Program-made: the position numbers and the translations under genes
Part shown: positions 1 to 8,146 of the stretch, one piece after another
How positions within the stretch are numbered: position 1 is the first letter of the stretch
Layout: each line of letters begins with the position of its first letter
Assembly (NCBI GenBank): GCA_031280435.1
Contig: JAITGS010000081.1
Coordinates: 1 to 37,980 of the forward strand
Origin: Tannerellaceae bacterium
GTDB taxonomy: Bacteria > Bacteroidota > Bacteroidia > Bacteroidales > Tannerellaceae
DNA length: 37,980 nt
Reading direction: 5' to 3'
Notes under the pieces: generated by a model
What the model saw: the letters and a program-made list of their open reading frames with translations, nothing else
Database searches by the model: none
Told to the model about the DNA's origin: nothing

Positions 1-166
1 GGTCATTCCCGCGAAGGCGGGAATCTCCGATCGAAAAACGGGACGAATGTATTTGTATCATATAAAAACACATACAATCGTCCCAGCTCTCGATCGGAGA
101 TTGACTGCGTCGATTCTGACAAGCTTAAAAGCTTGTGAGAGAATTCCCGCCTTCGCGGGAATGACC
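1..166. repeat. Nested palindromic REP/MITE-like element
   Basis: The first 24 bases are exactly reverse-complemented at 143-166, giving terminal inverted repeats built on the core ATTCCCGCGAAGGCGGGAAT. Inside lies a second imperfect inverted repeat of about 30 bp (22-52 against about 72-102, with AATCTCCGATCG and GGGACGA in the arms), and a perfect 18-bp palindrome at 119-136. The whole piece could fold as nested hairpins and carries no convincing gene. Related ATTCCCGCG-type pieces recur at 24957-24978 and about 37768-37784. Similar cores are known as dispersed repeats in several bacterial groups; calling it a non-autonomous mobile element is inference. Confidence 0.7.
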
Positions 167-200
167 TATTTGGGCAGGCTGAATAACCTTTTGACCTCAT

Positions 201-230
201 AACGCAGAAAAAGCAATTAGTAGAAGTTCC
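201..230 (-). repeat. 30-bp remnant of the ~120-bp palindromic element
   Basis: These 30 bases are the exact reverse complement of 27291-27320, the left end of the complete palindromic element there. Only this terminal quarter is present. It ends at base 230, directly against the stop codon of the minus-strand gene at 231. Confidence 0.85.
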
Positions 231-1619
231 CTAAATTTTGATTTGGGGTTTATACATGTCTCCGGCAGTGATGCCGCATTCGTTTTTCATCCGTATGGCG
301 TATTCCAGCAGGCCGAGCTCGGCTCCGCCGTTGTTGGTGCCGAATGAGAATTTCACGCCGGCGGCTTTTGCTTTCTGTATGATGGCCTTATTCGGTATTT
401 TGTATCGAGCATTTATTTCGAGAACCTTCCCGCTTGCGGCTAAGGCGTCGACGAACTTGTTCATGCGCTCTTCGGTCCAGAAGTCGTCGTACCGGTCGGC
501 CATCTGTTCGGGCAGGAAGCAGGGGTTGACGTATATCTGCATGGGCTCTTGGAGGACGGAGCAGATGCGGTCTACAATCAGGTCCATGTACTGCTGCTCG
601 TCTTCAATCCAGGTTTCTTCGGGGATCCAGATGCGGCTGCGCCGTCCTTTGTTGTCGCTGAAGGTGAGGGCGTCGGTGAATACGTAGTCGAACTCGTCGC
701 GCACTCCCTGCGAGAAGGTTTCTATCCATTCGCGTCCCTCGGCCTGCATGGCGAGGATGAATGGCTGCGAGCGCATCTCGTCGAGGAAAGCCATCACGCC
801 GGCATCGTCGGTGATGGGGAATCCCACGCCGCAGTTCGGAGCGATGGCGTAGTTCACGCCTGTCTGTCGCGAGAGTGCGGCGGCATCCTCGGTGGTGAGG
901 CCTCCCTTGAGATGAACGTGATAGTCCAGCACGGGGAAGTCTTCCTGGTGGAGGCGGATGATGGGGTCGTTCTGCTCGTCTACTGCCGCTGCGGCAGGTA
1001 CGGCGGCCGGATCGGAGGGCAGCAGCGGTTCGAGCGTCATCTTGCGTATCAGGATCTCTCCCTGATCGGAGCCGGATGCGATTGCGAATGTTCCTTTGGA
1101 GAGCAGCGCCTTGGTGTTGGCTCCCGTGCGCCAGGGTTGAAGCGGCTCCGTGTATGCAACCACCGGACTGCCGTTGATGCTGACGGTAACGGCCTTGCCC
1201 TCCACCCGGACGCTCATCGTGTACCATTCTTCTTCCTTGACGAAGCTCTTGGTGAGGTTGCGGACGGAGAGCAGGCTGCCGCTCATCTTCCACCATTGCG
1301 GGTCGCTGCGATCGTTGTTGATAGCCACTGCGTAGCCTTTCGAGAGCGACGGATCGGTGTGGAACCACAGGGCTCCCTTGCCTCCCCGTCCGGTGCTAAG
1401 TTCCATGCTCAGCACAAAGTTTTCGTACTTCCCTCCCTTGAGAATCATCCGCGAATCATTGCCGTGGAGCGTAAACACGCCTTCCTCCGACTGAAACTCC
1501 CCGCTAATCGTCCACAGGGAAGCGTCGAGCAGATCGCCTCCGGCCGGCGCGGTCGAGCAGGAGAAACAAATCAGTGCCAAAGCGGATAGCGATACAAATA
1601 AAATAGAGATTTTCTTCAT
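231..1619 (-). CDS. Lipoprotein with DUF1080 (3-keto-disaccharide hydrolase-like) and PHP-like metal hydrolase domains
   Basis: A 462-residue protein. I start it at the ATG complementary to 1617-1619 because MKKISILFVSLSALALICFSC reads as a lipoprotein signal with the lipid-modified Cys near residue 21; an upstream in-frame Met at 1667 would put 16 residues in front of it. Residues about 30-200 resemble the DUF1080 jelly-roll fold, a family whose characterised members cleave 3-keto-glycosides. After a linker, residues about 230-460 begin with DYHVHLKGG, an HxH motif typical of PHP or amidohydrolase metal sites. The protein should face the periplasm or cell surface. It diverges from the isomerase/epimerase gene at 1767, a pairing that fits carbohydrate turnover through keto-sugar intermediates. 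Family placement is fairly sure; the substrate is unknown. Confidence 0.85.
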   Translation of the reverse strand: MKKISILFVSLSALALICFSCSTAPAGGDLLDASLWTISGEFQSEEGVFTLHGNDSRMILKGGKYENFVLSMELSTGRGGKGALWFHTDPSLSKGYAVAINNDRSDPQWWKMSGSLLSVRNLTKSFVKEEEWYTMSVRVEGKAVTVSINGSPVVAYTEPLQPWRTGANTKALLSKGTFAIASGSDQGEILIRKMTLEPLLPSDPAAVPAAAAVDEQNDPIIRLHQEDFPVLDYHVHLKGGLTTEDAAALSRQTGVNYAIAPNCGVGFPITDDAGVMAFLDEMRSQPFILAMQAEGREWIETFSQGVRDEFDYVFTDALTFSDNKGRRSRIWIPEETWIEDEQQYMDLIVDRICSVLQEPMQIYVNPCFLPEQMADRYDDFWTEERMNKFVDALAASGKVLEINARYKIPNKAIIQKAKAAGVKFSFGTNNGGAELGLLEYAIRMKNECGITAGDMYKPQIKI

Positions 1620-1664
1620 GATTGAATATAGTTTTAATTGATAATAGTATTTTTTTAGAGCGCT

Positions 1665-1672
1665 CAAAAATA
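1665..1672 (-). promoter_or_regulatory. Candidate Bacteroidetes -7 element for the DUF1080 gene
   Basis: On the minus strand this reads TATTTTTG, matching the Bacteroidetes -7 consensus TAnnTTTG, about 45 bases upstream of the chosen start. No convincing TTTG -33 element lies at the usual 19-21 base spacing, so the call rests on one hexamer-like match in AT-rich DNA. Confidence 0.4.
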
Positions 1673-1710
1673 ATATTTTTTTTGAGATGCGGGAGAACGG
1701 AATATAATTT

Positions 1711-1718
1711 TACTTTTG
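1711..1718 (+). promoter_or_regulatory. Candidate Bacteroidetes -7 element for the isomerase gene
   Basis: TACTTTTG matches TAnnTTTG and lies 48 bases before the ATG at 1767. A TTTG at 1681-1684 is upstream but spaced at 26 bases, longer than the usual 19-21. Together with the minus-strand element at 1665 it makes 1620-1766 a divergent promoter region. Confidence 0.5.
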
Positions 1719-1766
1719 CACTCACAATTCCAAACAGCTTTTAATACTTTTAATACTTAAAGAACT

Positions 1767-2651
1767 ATGCAGAACAGACGTGATTTTTTAAAGCAGGCAT
1801 CCTTCCTCCTCGCAGGAAGCATCGCAGTACCCTCAGTCCTCAGCTCATGCGGAGGAGGCAAGGCCGCAACGGCCAAGAAGAATATAGGGTTGCAACTCTA
1901 TTCGCTTCGCGAAATGGTGAAAGACGACGGCATACAGAAGGTGGTAGAAACCGTCGGCAAGATGGGATACAAAACCGTTGAGCTGGCCGGCTATGCCGAC
2001 GGCAAACTCTACAACATGGCTCCCACCGAGTTTAAGAAGCTGCTCGACGACAACGGACTTCGTTGCACCAGCTCTCACCTGAGCACATCGTACACAAAGG
2101 AAACCGAAGCCGAAGCCTTCCTGTATTGGGACAAGGCCATAGAGGCCCACAACGTTCTCGGCGCAAAGTACCTCATCCAGCCGTGGCTTACCGTAGGCGA
2201 GGCAACTCCTATGGACGAACTCAAGATGTACTGCGACTATTTTTCACTCGTCGGACAGAAAACCGCAGCCGCAAGCATAGCCTTCGGATACCACAACCAC
2301 GCCCACGAGTTCCAGAAAATAGACGGAAAGCCCATACTCGACATCATGCTCGACACCGTCAGCGCGAACCACGTGCTGTTTGAGCTCGACGTTTACTGGT
2401 GCATCAAGGGCGGCGCCGATCCGGTGGCCTACCTCAAGGAACGCTCCTCGCAAATCCGCGTCATACACATCAAAGACGAAAAAGAAATCGGGGCAAGCGG
2501 CGAAATCAACTTCCAGCCCATTTTCGAGCAGATGAAGGCCAACAACATCAAAGACTGGTACGTTGAAGTGGAAAAGTACACCAACAACAACCCCGTCGAA
2601 AGCGTACAGCAGAGCTACGACTATCTTGCCGCAGCCGACTACGTGTATTAA
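1767..2651 (+). CDS. Tat-exported lipoprotein, sugar phosphate isomerase/epimerase (xylose isomerase-like TIM barrel)
   Basis: A 294-residue protein opening with MQNRRDFLKQ, a canonical twin-arginine motif, followed by a hydrophobic stretch ending in LSSC, so it is probably exported folded and lipidated. Residues about 35-290 fit the AP-endonuclease-2/xylose isomerase-like TIM barrel: LQLYSLRE at strand 1, GYKTVELAGY, GYHNHAHEF carrying likely metal ligands, FELDVYW, and VIHIKDEK. Members isomerise or epimerise sugars using a divalent metal. A strong terminator follows at 2689. The divergent DUF1080 neighbour suggests a shared role in periplasmic keto-sugar metabolism (inference). The exact reaction cannot be read from sequence. 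Confidence 0.9.
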   Translation: MQNRRDFLKQASFLLAGSIAVPSVLSSCGGGKAATAKKNIGLQLYSLREMVKDDGIQKVVETVGKMGYKTVELAGYADGKLYNMAPTEFKKLLDDNGLRCTSSHLSTSYTKETEAEAFLYWDKAIEAHNVLGAKYLIQPWLTVGEATPMDELKMYCDYFSLVGQKTAAASIAFGYHNHAHEFQKIDGKPILDIMLDTVSANHVLFELDVYWCIKGGADPVAYLKERSSQIRVIHIKDEKEIGASGEINFQPIFEQMKANNIKDWYVEVEKYTNNNPVESVQQSYDYLAAADYVY

Positions 2652-2688
2652 ATTCCAAGCATACATTATAATTGGAATATCAAATCAA

Positions 2689-2722
2689 CCCCCTGTCTCG
2701 AGAAGGCAGGGGGATTTTTTTT
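2689..2722 (+). terminator. Rho-independent terminator after the isomerase gene
   Basis: CCCCCTG at 2689-2695 pairs with CAGGGGG at 2707-2713 around a short loop and is followed by eight T residues (2715-2722), about 40 bases after the stop codon. A smaller stem (ATTCCAA/TTGGAAT) lies just before it at about 2653-2679. Confidence 0.9.
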
Positions 2723-2775
2723 GCCCGAACACCAGGCAGCGCCGTCTGCAAAAATATCTTAAAAAAAATAGAACA

Positions 2776-3045
2776 TGGAGCCACTGCAACATATACTTTT
2801 TGGCTATGTAATTACATAGGCTCATTACATAGATGTAATGGCTCCTGCAATTTCAGGGCGCCGTTACAAGTTGTACGATTTCGTCCTGATATTTCAGGGC
2901 GCCGTTGCAAGGTGTCCGCTTTCGTCCTGATTTTTCAGGGCGCCGATGCAAGTTTTACATTGGCTTCCTTCAATTGCGGGAGGGAAATATTTTTTTGATA
3001 TGGCTCCAAATTTTTGCGGGAAATATTTTTCTGCCCTATGGCGCC
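2776..3045. repeat. Palindromic tandem array R1 (41-bp spacing) with degenerate flanks
   Basis: This gene-free stretch holds short palindromes: CTATGTAATTACATAG at 2804-2819, CATTACATAGATGTAATG at 2823-2840, and three CCTGN6TCAGG-type or near-match cores centred near 2850, 2891 and 2932, exactly 41 bp apart, each followed by GCGCCG. Degenerate units (TTGCGGG... then AAATATTTTT) continue to about 3040 with a 36-40 bp offset. The 16-bp palindrome at 2804 recurs exactly at 25052-25067. No coding potential was seen. Confidence 0.8.
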
Positions 3046-3166
3046 TTCCTGTTTTTATATAATATAGGTATATGCGGCCGGATGTTTTAAATATTTTGCG
3101 GGAAGTGAGCCGCAGAGGACAGTTTTTTTGAGCCGCCGGGATAAACTTTTTGTGCGGCCGTTGTCT

Positions 3167-3174
3167 TATCTTTG
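3167..3174 (+). promoter_or_regulatory. Candidate promoter of the propeller/redox gene run
   Basis: TATCTTTG followed by CAATC matches the Bacteroidetes -7 consensus TAnnTTTG well and lies 77 bases upstream of the first propeller gene. A TTTTTG at 3147-3152 is upstream but only 14 bases away, closer than the usual 19-21, so the -33 assignment is weak. Confidence 0.55.
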
Positions 3175-3250
3175 CAATCTGAAAATGCGATCAGTATTGC
3201 GAGAATCGTTACGGGAATATTAATCACTCAATAAAAAACTTTTTTACATT

Positions 3251-4579
3251 ATGAAGACTAATTGCTTTGTGGCTTTTGCCGCGTTTATTATCCTTTCTTT
3301 TCAAGCGGGCCTTGCGCAGGACTGGCCTCAGTATCTGGGGCCGAGCCGCGACAGCAAATCTCCGCAGAAGTCTCTGCTGAGGAGCTGGCCGGACAAGGGC
3401 CCTGATGTTTTATGGTCGGTCGGTACCGGCATAGGATACGGCGGCCCGGTGGTGAAAGCCGGCCGCGTTTATCTGCTCGACAGGGATGATGAGGCGGGCG
3501 ATGTGATGCGTTGCTTCAGCCTGCAAACTGGCGAGGAGCTCTGGCGGTTTGCTTACGAGGCTCCGGGGACGCTGCCCTTTCCGGGTTCGCGCAGCGTGCC
3601 TGTCGTAGACGACAGCCATGTTTATTCCTGCGGCCCTAACGGCGATTTGTATTGCATTGACCTCAAAACTCACCAGCCGGTCTGGAAACGGAATGTGTGG
3701 ACGGACTACGGCGGCGGGAAGCTGCCTACGTGGGGAATATCGCAGTGCCCGTTTATTTACGGCGAGCTGCTGCTTGTATCTTCTCAGGCTCCGCAGGCGG
3801 GGGTTGTGGCATACGATAAGAACACGGGCGAGGAGGTCTGGAAGACGGCCAACCTTGGCGGCGAGGCTTATGTCAGCCCCAAGGTGCTGAAGATTCACGG
3901 GCAGGATCATGTGGTGATTGTGACATCGTCTGCAAATAATTTCAGGAACTCGGGCGCGCCGGCTGTGAAGGGCAATGTGCTGGGGCTGGATCCGCGAACG
4001 GGCCGGACGCTGTGGATATATGCAGGATGGGAATGCCACATCTCGGTGCCCTGTCCGGTGGATGCGGGCGATAACAGGCTGCTGATTGCGGGGGGATACG
4101 AGCGCGGCGCTACTATGATTAGGGTGGACAAGAAGGCCGACGGCTCGTTTGACACCTCGGAACTTTTCACAACGACGGACTTCGGCGATCAAACCAAAAC
4201 GCCTCTTTTCCACAACGGATACTTTTATGCCATGTACCGCACTAACCAAAAACGAGACGGCATGGTGTGCATGGATACCAGCGGGAAAATAATGTGGAAG
4301 ACCGGGCGCAATCCAAACTTCGACCGCGGCAGCATGATACTGGCCGACGGCTTGCTGCTGGCCACCGACGGCCTTACGAGCCTGTACCTCATCGACCCCT
4401 CGCCCGAAGCTTTCCGGCAAATCTCCAAAGCGGATGTGCTGGCCGAAGGCGGCGTCAACACGGAGGGCATGACGAGCGCGGGAGGCAACACACAGAACTG
4501 GGCCCCCGTTGCGCTGGCCGACGGCAAGCTGCTCGTCCGGGATCAGTCGAAAATGGTGTGCGTAAAGGTGGCGCAATAA
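3251..4579 (+). CDS. Secreted PQQ-like beta-propeller protein (propeller 1)
   Basis: A 442-residue protein with a signal peptide (MKTNCFVAFAAFIILSFQAG, cleavage likely after GLAQ) followed by DWPQYLGPSRD, a mature N-terminus common in PQQ-like propeller proteins. Blade motifs with a closing Trp recur: GEELWRF, QPVWKRN, GEEVWKT, GRTLWIY, KIMWKTG. This fits a seven- or eight-bladed quinoprotein-like fold covering nearly the whole chain. I see no vicinal Cys pair or other clear feature of PQQ alcohol dehydrogenases, so the fold does not imply PQQ binding. It is the first gene after the promoter at 3167, and the AraC gene follows after 9 bases. It resembles the propellers at 5478 and 6705, suggesting duplication. 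Function unknown, probably a binding or scaffold protein in the periplasm. Confidence 0.88.
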   Translation: MKTNCFVAFAAFIILSFQAGLAQDWPQYLGPSRDSKSPQKSLLRSWPDKGPDVLWSVGTGIGYGGPVVKAGRVYLLDRDDEAGDVMRCFSLQTGEELWRFAYEAPGTLPFPGSRSVPVVDDSHVYSCGPNGDLYCIDLKTHQPVWKRNVWTDYGGGKLPTWGISQCPFIYGELLLVSSQAPQAGVVAYDKNTGEEVWKTANLGGEAYVSPKVLKIHGQDHVVIVTSSANNFRNSGAPAVKGNVLGLDPRTGRTLWIYAGWECHISVPCPVDAGDNRLLIAGGYERGATMIRVDKKADGSFDTSELFTTTDFGDQTKTPLFHNGYFYAMYRTNQKRDGMVCMDTSGKIMWKTGRNPNFDRGSMILADGLLLATDGLTSLYLIDPSPEAFRQISKADVLAEGGVNTEGMTSAGGNTQNWAPVALADGKLLVRDQSKMVCVKVAQ

Positions 4580-4588
4580 TTAAGACGG

Positions 4589-5398
4589 ATGGACGATACG
4601 AAAATCATCAACTATTCCAACGTATTCCTGTCTTGCTTTAGCGACGGCGGCACGAAACATGCCCGCATGGCCAAGGAGCACTACCTCTCCTACGTTTATG
4701 CCGGCGAGATGCAGCTGGAGGAGCGCGGGCGCCGGGTGAGGCTCTGCAAGGGCGAGTGCGCTTTCATCTGTAAGGACAACAGGATTCAGATATCTAAAAT
4801 GCCTGCCGGCGGCGAGCAGTTCAAATCCATAACGCTCTCCTTTCCGCGCGTCTTCCTGCGCGAATTTTATGATGCTATGGACAAGAGCCTGCTGCCTGCC
4901 GACGCCAGGCATCCGCAGTCGAGCGTCAACAAGCTCGTTATAGGGCCGGATATAATCAGCCTCTTCGAGTCGATGACGCCCTACTTCGATTCGCCGGTGG
5001 AGCCCACGCCGGAACTGATTCGGCTCAAGATGTACGAAGGCGTATACTGTATCCTCAATGCCGACATAAACTTTTGCACCGTCCTGTTCGACTTCTCCGA
5101 GCCCTGGCGAATCGACATCCTCGACTATCTGAACGAGAACTACATGTACGATCTTTCGGTGGGCGAGATAGCCAACTTCACCGGCCGCAGCCTGGCTACC
5201 TTCAAGCGCGACTTCAGGAAGGTCAGCAGCCTTCCTCCGCAGAAATGGATCATGCGCAAGCGGCTTCAGGAAGCGCACGACAGACTGTGCAGCGGCAACA
5301 GGAAGGTATCCGACGTGTGCTACGAGGTAGGCTTCAAGAGCCTCTCCCACTTCTCGCGGCTTTATAAGGAAACATTCGGCGATGCTCCTTCAAAATAA
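4589..5398 (+). CDS. AraC-family transcriptional regulator
   Basis: A 269-residue cytoplasmic protein. The N-terminal part (about 1-160) looks like a cupin-type sensor (YAGEMQLEERGRRVRLCKGE). Residues about 170-266 are a typical AraC double helix-turn-helix: DLSVGEIANFTGRSLATFKRDF, then VSDVCYEVGFKSLSHFSRLYKETFG. It sits between two propeller genes in the same direction, so it is the obvious candidate regulator of this gene run, possibly autoregulatory. The effector is unknown. The 79-base gap after it could hold a promoter for the following genes, but I saw no clear TAnnTTTG there. Confidence 0.93.
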   Translation: MDDTKIINYSNVFLSCFSDGGTKHARMAKEHYLSYVYAGEMQLEERGRRVRLCKGECAFICKDNRIQISKMPAGGEQFKSITLSFPRVFLREFYDAMDKSLLPADARHPQSSVNKLVIGPDIISLFESMTPYFDSPVEPTPELIRLKMYEGVYCILNADINFCTVLFDFSEPWRIDILDYLNENYMYDLSVGEIANFTGRSLATFKRDFRKVSSLPPQKWIMRKRLQEAHDRLCSGNRKVSDVCYEVGFKSLSHFSRLYKETFGDAPSK

Positions 5399-5477
5399 AA
5401 CGGCAGGGATTAAACTTTGGAGCAGGGGATACGTCCAAGTATCTATTCCGAATTTATTAACAACACAATTTTACAGT

Positions 5478-6701
5478 ATGAAAAAGCTAATCTTATCATT
5501 GATTGCATTGCTTGCGATGCTTCCGTTTGCGCGGCATGCGGAAGCGCAGAACACAGTACAGTGGCGCTACGACCGCACGGGGATTTACAAGGAGACCGGA
5601 CTGCTGAAGTCGTGGGCCGACGCCGGGCCCAAGATGCTCTGGCATTACGACGGGCTGGGCGAAGGACATTCGTCTGTTGCCGTATCCGCATCGGGCAAGA
5701 TGTACATCACGGGCATGACCGAAGGAAAAGGATACGTGTATGAACTCGATGCCTCCGGCAAGCTGCTCCGCCGTAAGGAGTACGGCCCCGAATGGGACAA
5801 GAGCTACAACGGCACACGAGGCACCATCACCCCGGACAACGGCAAGCTCTATCTTGTGACGGGCTACGGCGATGTGGTTTGCATGAACGAATCCGACCTC
5901 GGCATAGTATGGAAGAAAAGCCTGCTGAACGATTTCGGGGGCTCAAACATCACCTGGGGAATATGCGAATCGCCGCTCATAGCCGGCGACAAGCTCATAG
6001 CATCGCCCGGAGGAAAGCAGCACAACATCATTGCACTAAACAAGAACACAGGCGAACTGATATGGAGCTGCCCGGGCGACGGAGAGCTCTCGGCCTACTG
6101 CTCGCCCATACTCGTTGCCGACCGGCAAGTCCCGCAGATAGTCACAATGATGCAAAAGCATATAGTAGGCGTGGAGCTGGCAACAGGCAAGAAGCTATGG
6201 TCGTATGAGCATATCAACCAGCATGGAGTTCATCCAAACGTTCCGCTTTATGCCGACAACATGCTGCTCTGCACAAGCGGCTACGGCAAAGGCTCCGTGA
6301 TGCTCCGCCTGACCAACGGCGGCCGCGGCGTGGAGAAAGCATGGGAATCGAACCTGCCCGACTCTCGCATAGGAGCCATGGTGAAAATCGGTAACTATGC
6401 CTACGGCTCGGGCGACAAAAATCGCTTCTGGTTTTGCATCGACTGGCAAACGGGCGAGGTGAAGTACAAAGACAACGCCATAGGCATAGGCAATATCATC
6501 TCGGCCGACGGCATGCTCTACTGCTACTCCGAGAAAGGCGAGCTGGCACTTGTGAACATCAATCCCGACAAGTTCGACATCGTCGGCAAGAGTTCCGTTA
6601 CGCTCGGAACCGATCAGCACTGGGCACATCCCGTCATACACAAGGGAACGCTCTATCTGCGCCACGGAAACACGCTGATGGCGTATAACATCAAGAACTG
6701 A
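5478..6701 (+). CDS. Secreted PQQ-like beta-propeller protein (propeller 2)
   Basis: A 407-residue protein. I choose the ATG at 5478 because MKKLILSLIALLAMLPFARHAEAQ is a complete signal peptide, whereas the upstream in-frame ATG at 5382 lies within the AraC gene. The mature protein starts NTVQWRYDRTGIYKE and carries propeller blade motifs (LGIVWKKS, GELIWSCPG, GKKLWSYEH). ITWGICESPLIAGDKL aligns with PTWGISQCPFIYGELL of propeller 1, showing common ancestry. The next gene starts 3 bases after its stop, so the two are probably co-translated. A periplasmic location is inferred; no PQQ ligands or heme motif were seen. Confidence 0.87.
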   Translation: MKKLILSLIALLAMLPFARHAEAQNTVQWRYDRTGIYKETGLLKSWADAGPKMLWHYDGLGEGHSSVAVSASGKMYITGMTEGKGYVYELDASGKLLRRKEYGPEWDKSYNGTRGTITPDNGKLYLVTGYGDVVCMNESDLGIVWKKSLLNDFGGSNITWGICESPLIAGDKLIASPGGKQHNIIALNKNTGELIWSCPGDGELSAYCSPILVADRQVPQIVTMMQKHIVGVELATGKKLWSYEHINQHGVHPNVPLYADNMLLCTSGYGKGSVMLRLTNGGRGVEKAWESNLPDSRIGAMVKIGNYAYGSGDKNRFWFCIDWQTGEVKYKDNAIGIGNIISADGMLYCYSEKGELALVNINPDKFDIVGKSSVTLGTDQHWAHPVIHKGTLYLRHGNTLMAYNIKN

Positions 6702-6704
6702 TTC

Positions 6705-8120
6705 ATGAACCGGAGGATTACAGCCGTTACTGTTGCCACGGTCGTCGCCTACCTCGGCATCATCGTTATATGGCATGTATATTCTCCGGACAGGAATATA
6801 GAGCTGCAAAATCCCGGGGCGGACGAGCGTCCGCCCGAAACGGCTCGCAAGGCAAACGACGTGCGCATAGGCGAATTTTTCATGCGATACGAAGAAACAG
6901 CCTCCGGCCTCACCGGGCAATGGCCGCGCTTCCGCGGCGCAGCAGCATCGAACATACTGCAAACCTCCGCACCACTGTCCTTGCCGCAGGAAGACTATCC
7001 CGAACTTTGGGAAGTAAGCACAGGCGAAGGACATGCCGCTACCGTAATCCATAAGGGCTTCGTATACTTCCTCGACTACGACGAGAGCCTAAGCTCCGAC
7101 ATGCTGCGCTGCTTCTCGCTCGAGACCGGGCGGGAGCAGTGGCGCCGATGGTATCGCGTGCCGATGAAGCGCAATCACGGCTTCTCGCGCACGGTGCCCG
7201 TAGTGTCCGACGGATATATAATAACGATAGGCCCGCAGGCTCATCTGATGTGCTGCGACCCCGTGTCGGGCGATCTCCGGTGGGCCAAAGACATGCAGGC
7301 GGAGTACCGCACGGAAGTGCCCCCCTGGTATGCCGGACAGTGTCCGCACGTCGACAAGGACGTGCTGGTCGTAGCCCCGGCCGGCGAGGAGGTTCTGATG
7401 GCCGGAATAGATTGCCGCACGGGCGAGACGCTATGGCAAACGCCCAATACGCCCGGCTTCAAGATGTCGCACTCATCGGTTATGCAGATGACATTGCACG
7501 GCAAGTCCACCTACGTTTATATAGGCTTAGGCGGAGTGTGCGGAGTGTCGGCCGAGGAGGCCGACAGAGGAACCCTGCTCTGGAGCACGTCCAAGTGGCA
7601 GCCATCGGTTGTATCTCCTTCGCCGCTGCAACTATCGGCCGGCAGCATCTTCTTGGTTGCAGGCTACGGTTCGGGAGGAGCTCTGCTGACGCTCGACAGG
7701 CAAGGCTCCAAGTGGACGCCTACGATAGTGGAGCAATACAAAGCCAACGAAGGACTGTCGAGCGAGCAGCAGACCCCCATCCTGTACAACAACATGATCA
7801 TCACCGTCATCCCCAAAGACGGCGGCAGCATGCGAGGCAAGCTGGTAGCCTATCCTCCGTCGGATTTGCACAATCCTATATGGTCGTCGGCAGCCGACGA
7901 GCGATTCGGGCTGGGCCCATACTTTATACTGAACAATCACCTCTTCGTCTTTAAGGACGACGGCGAGCTGTACGTTTACGAAATAGGTTCGCGCAGCTTG
8001 CAGCTCCGTAAGAAGCAGCGCATCATGGACGGCGTAGACGCATGGGGCTCCATGGCCTACGCCGACGGCCGGCTTATCGTTCGCGATGCGCATCACATCA
8101 AATGCCTGCGGATAAACTGA
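6705..8120 (+). CDS. Membrane-anchored PQQ-like beta-propeller protein (propeller 3)
   Basis: A 471-residue protein with an uncleaved-looking N-terminal membrane segment (about residues 5-24, ITAVTVATVVAYLGIIVIW), then a linker and a propeller domain from about residue 68 (QWPRFRGAAASN). Blade motifs include REQWRRWY, GDLRWAKD, GETLWQT and GTLLWSTS. The section VPPWYAGQCPHVDKDVLVV corresponds to the conserved WGxxxCP region of propellers 1 and 2. It starts 3 bases after propeller 2 and is followed by the NHL-like protein after 26 bases. Anchoring on the periplasmic face of the inner membrane is likely. Catalytic function cannot be assigned. Confidence 0.85.
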   Translation: MNRRITAVTVATVVAYLGIIVIWHVYSPDRNIELQNPGADERPPETARKANDVRIGEFFMRYEETASGLTGQWPRFRGAAASNILQTSAPLSLPQEDYPELWEVSTGEGHAATVIHKGFVYFLDYDESLSSDMLRCFSLETGREQWRRWYRVPMKRNHGFSRTVPVVSDGYIITIGPQAHLMCCDPVSGDLRWAKDMQAEYRTEVPPWYAGQCPHVDKDVLVVAPAGEEVLMAGIDCRTGETLWQTPNTPGFKMSHSSVMQMTLHGKSTYVYIGLGGVCGVSAEEADRGTLLWSTSKWQPSVVSPSPLQLSAGSIFLVAGYGSGGALLTLDRQGSKWTPTIVEQYKANEGLSSEQQTPILYNNMIITVIPKDGGSMRGKLVAYPPSDLHNPIWSSAADERFGLGPYFILNNHLFVFKDDGELYVYEIGSRSLQLRKKQRIMDGVDAWGSMAYADGRLIVRDAHHIKCLRIN

Positions 8121-8146
8121 GGATGCAGCCGCTATAACCCCAAAGT

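Noticed and set aside
3-200. 65-codon minus-strand frame in the left-end repeat
   Set aside because: It lies almost entirely inside the nested palindromic element.
549-1589. 346-codon plus-strand frame antisense to the DUF1080 gene
   Set aside because: It is a shadow of the GC-rich minus-strand gene; its translation is low-complexity Glu/Val/Gly-rich with no recognisable domain. The same applies to the minus-strand frames at 3410-4576, 25231-26388 and 27455-28606.
3251-4579. PQQ-dependent dehydrogenase
   Set aside because: Only the propeller fold is supported. No vicinal disulfide cysteines or cytochrome motif were seen in any of the five PQQ-like proteins, and no pqq biosynthesis gene is present.
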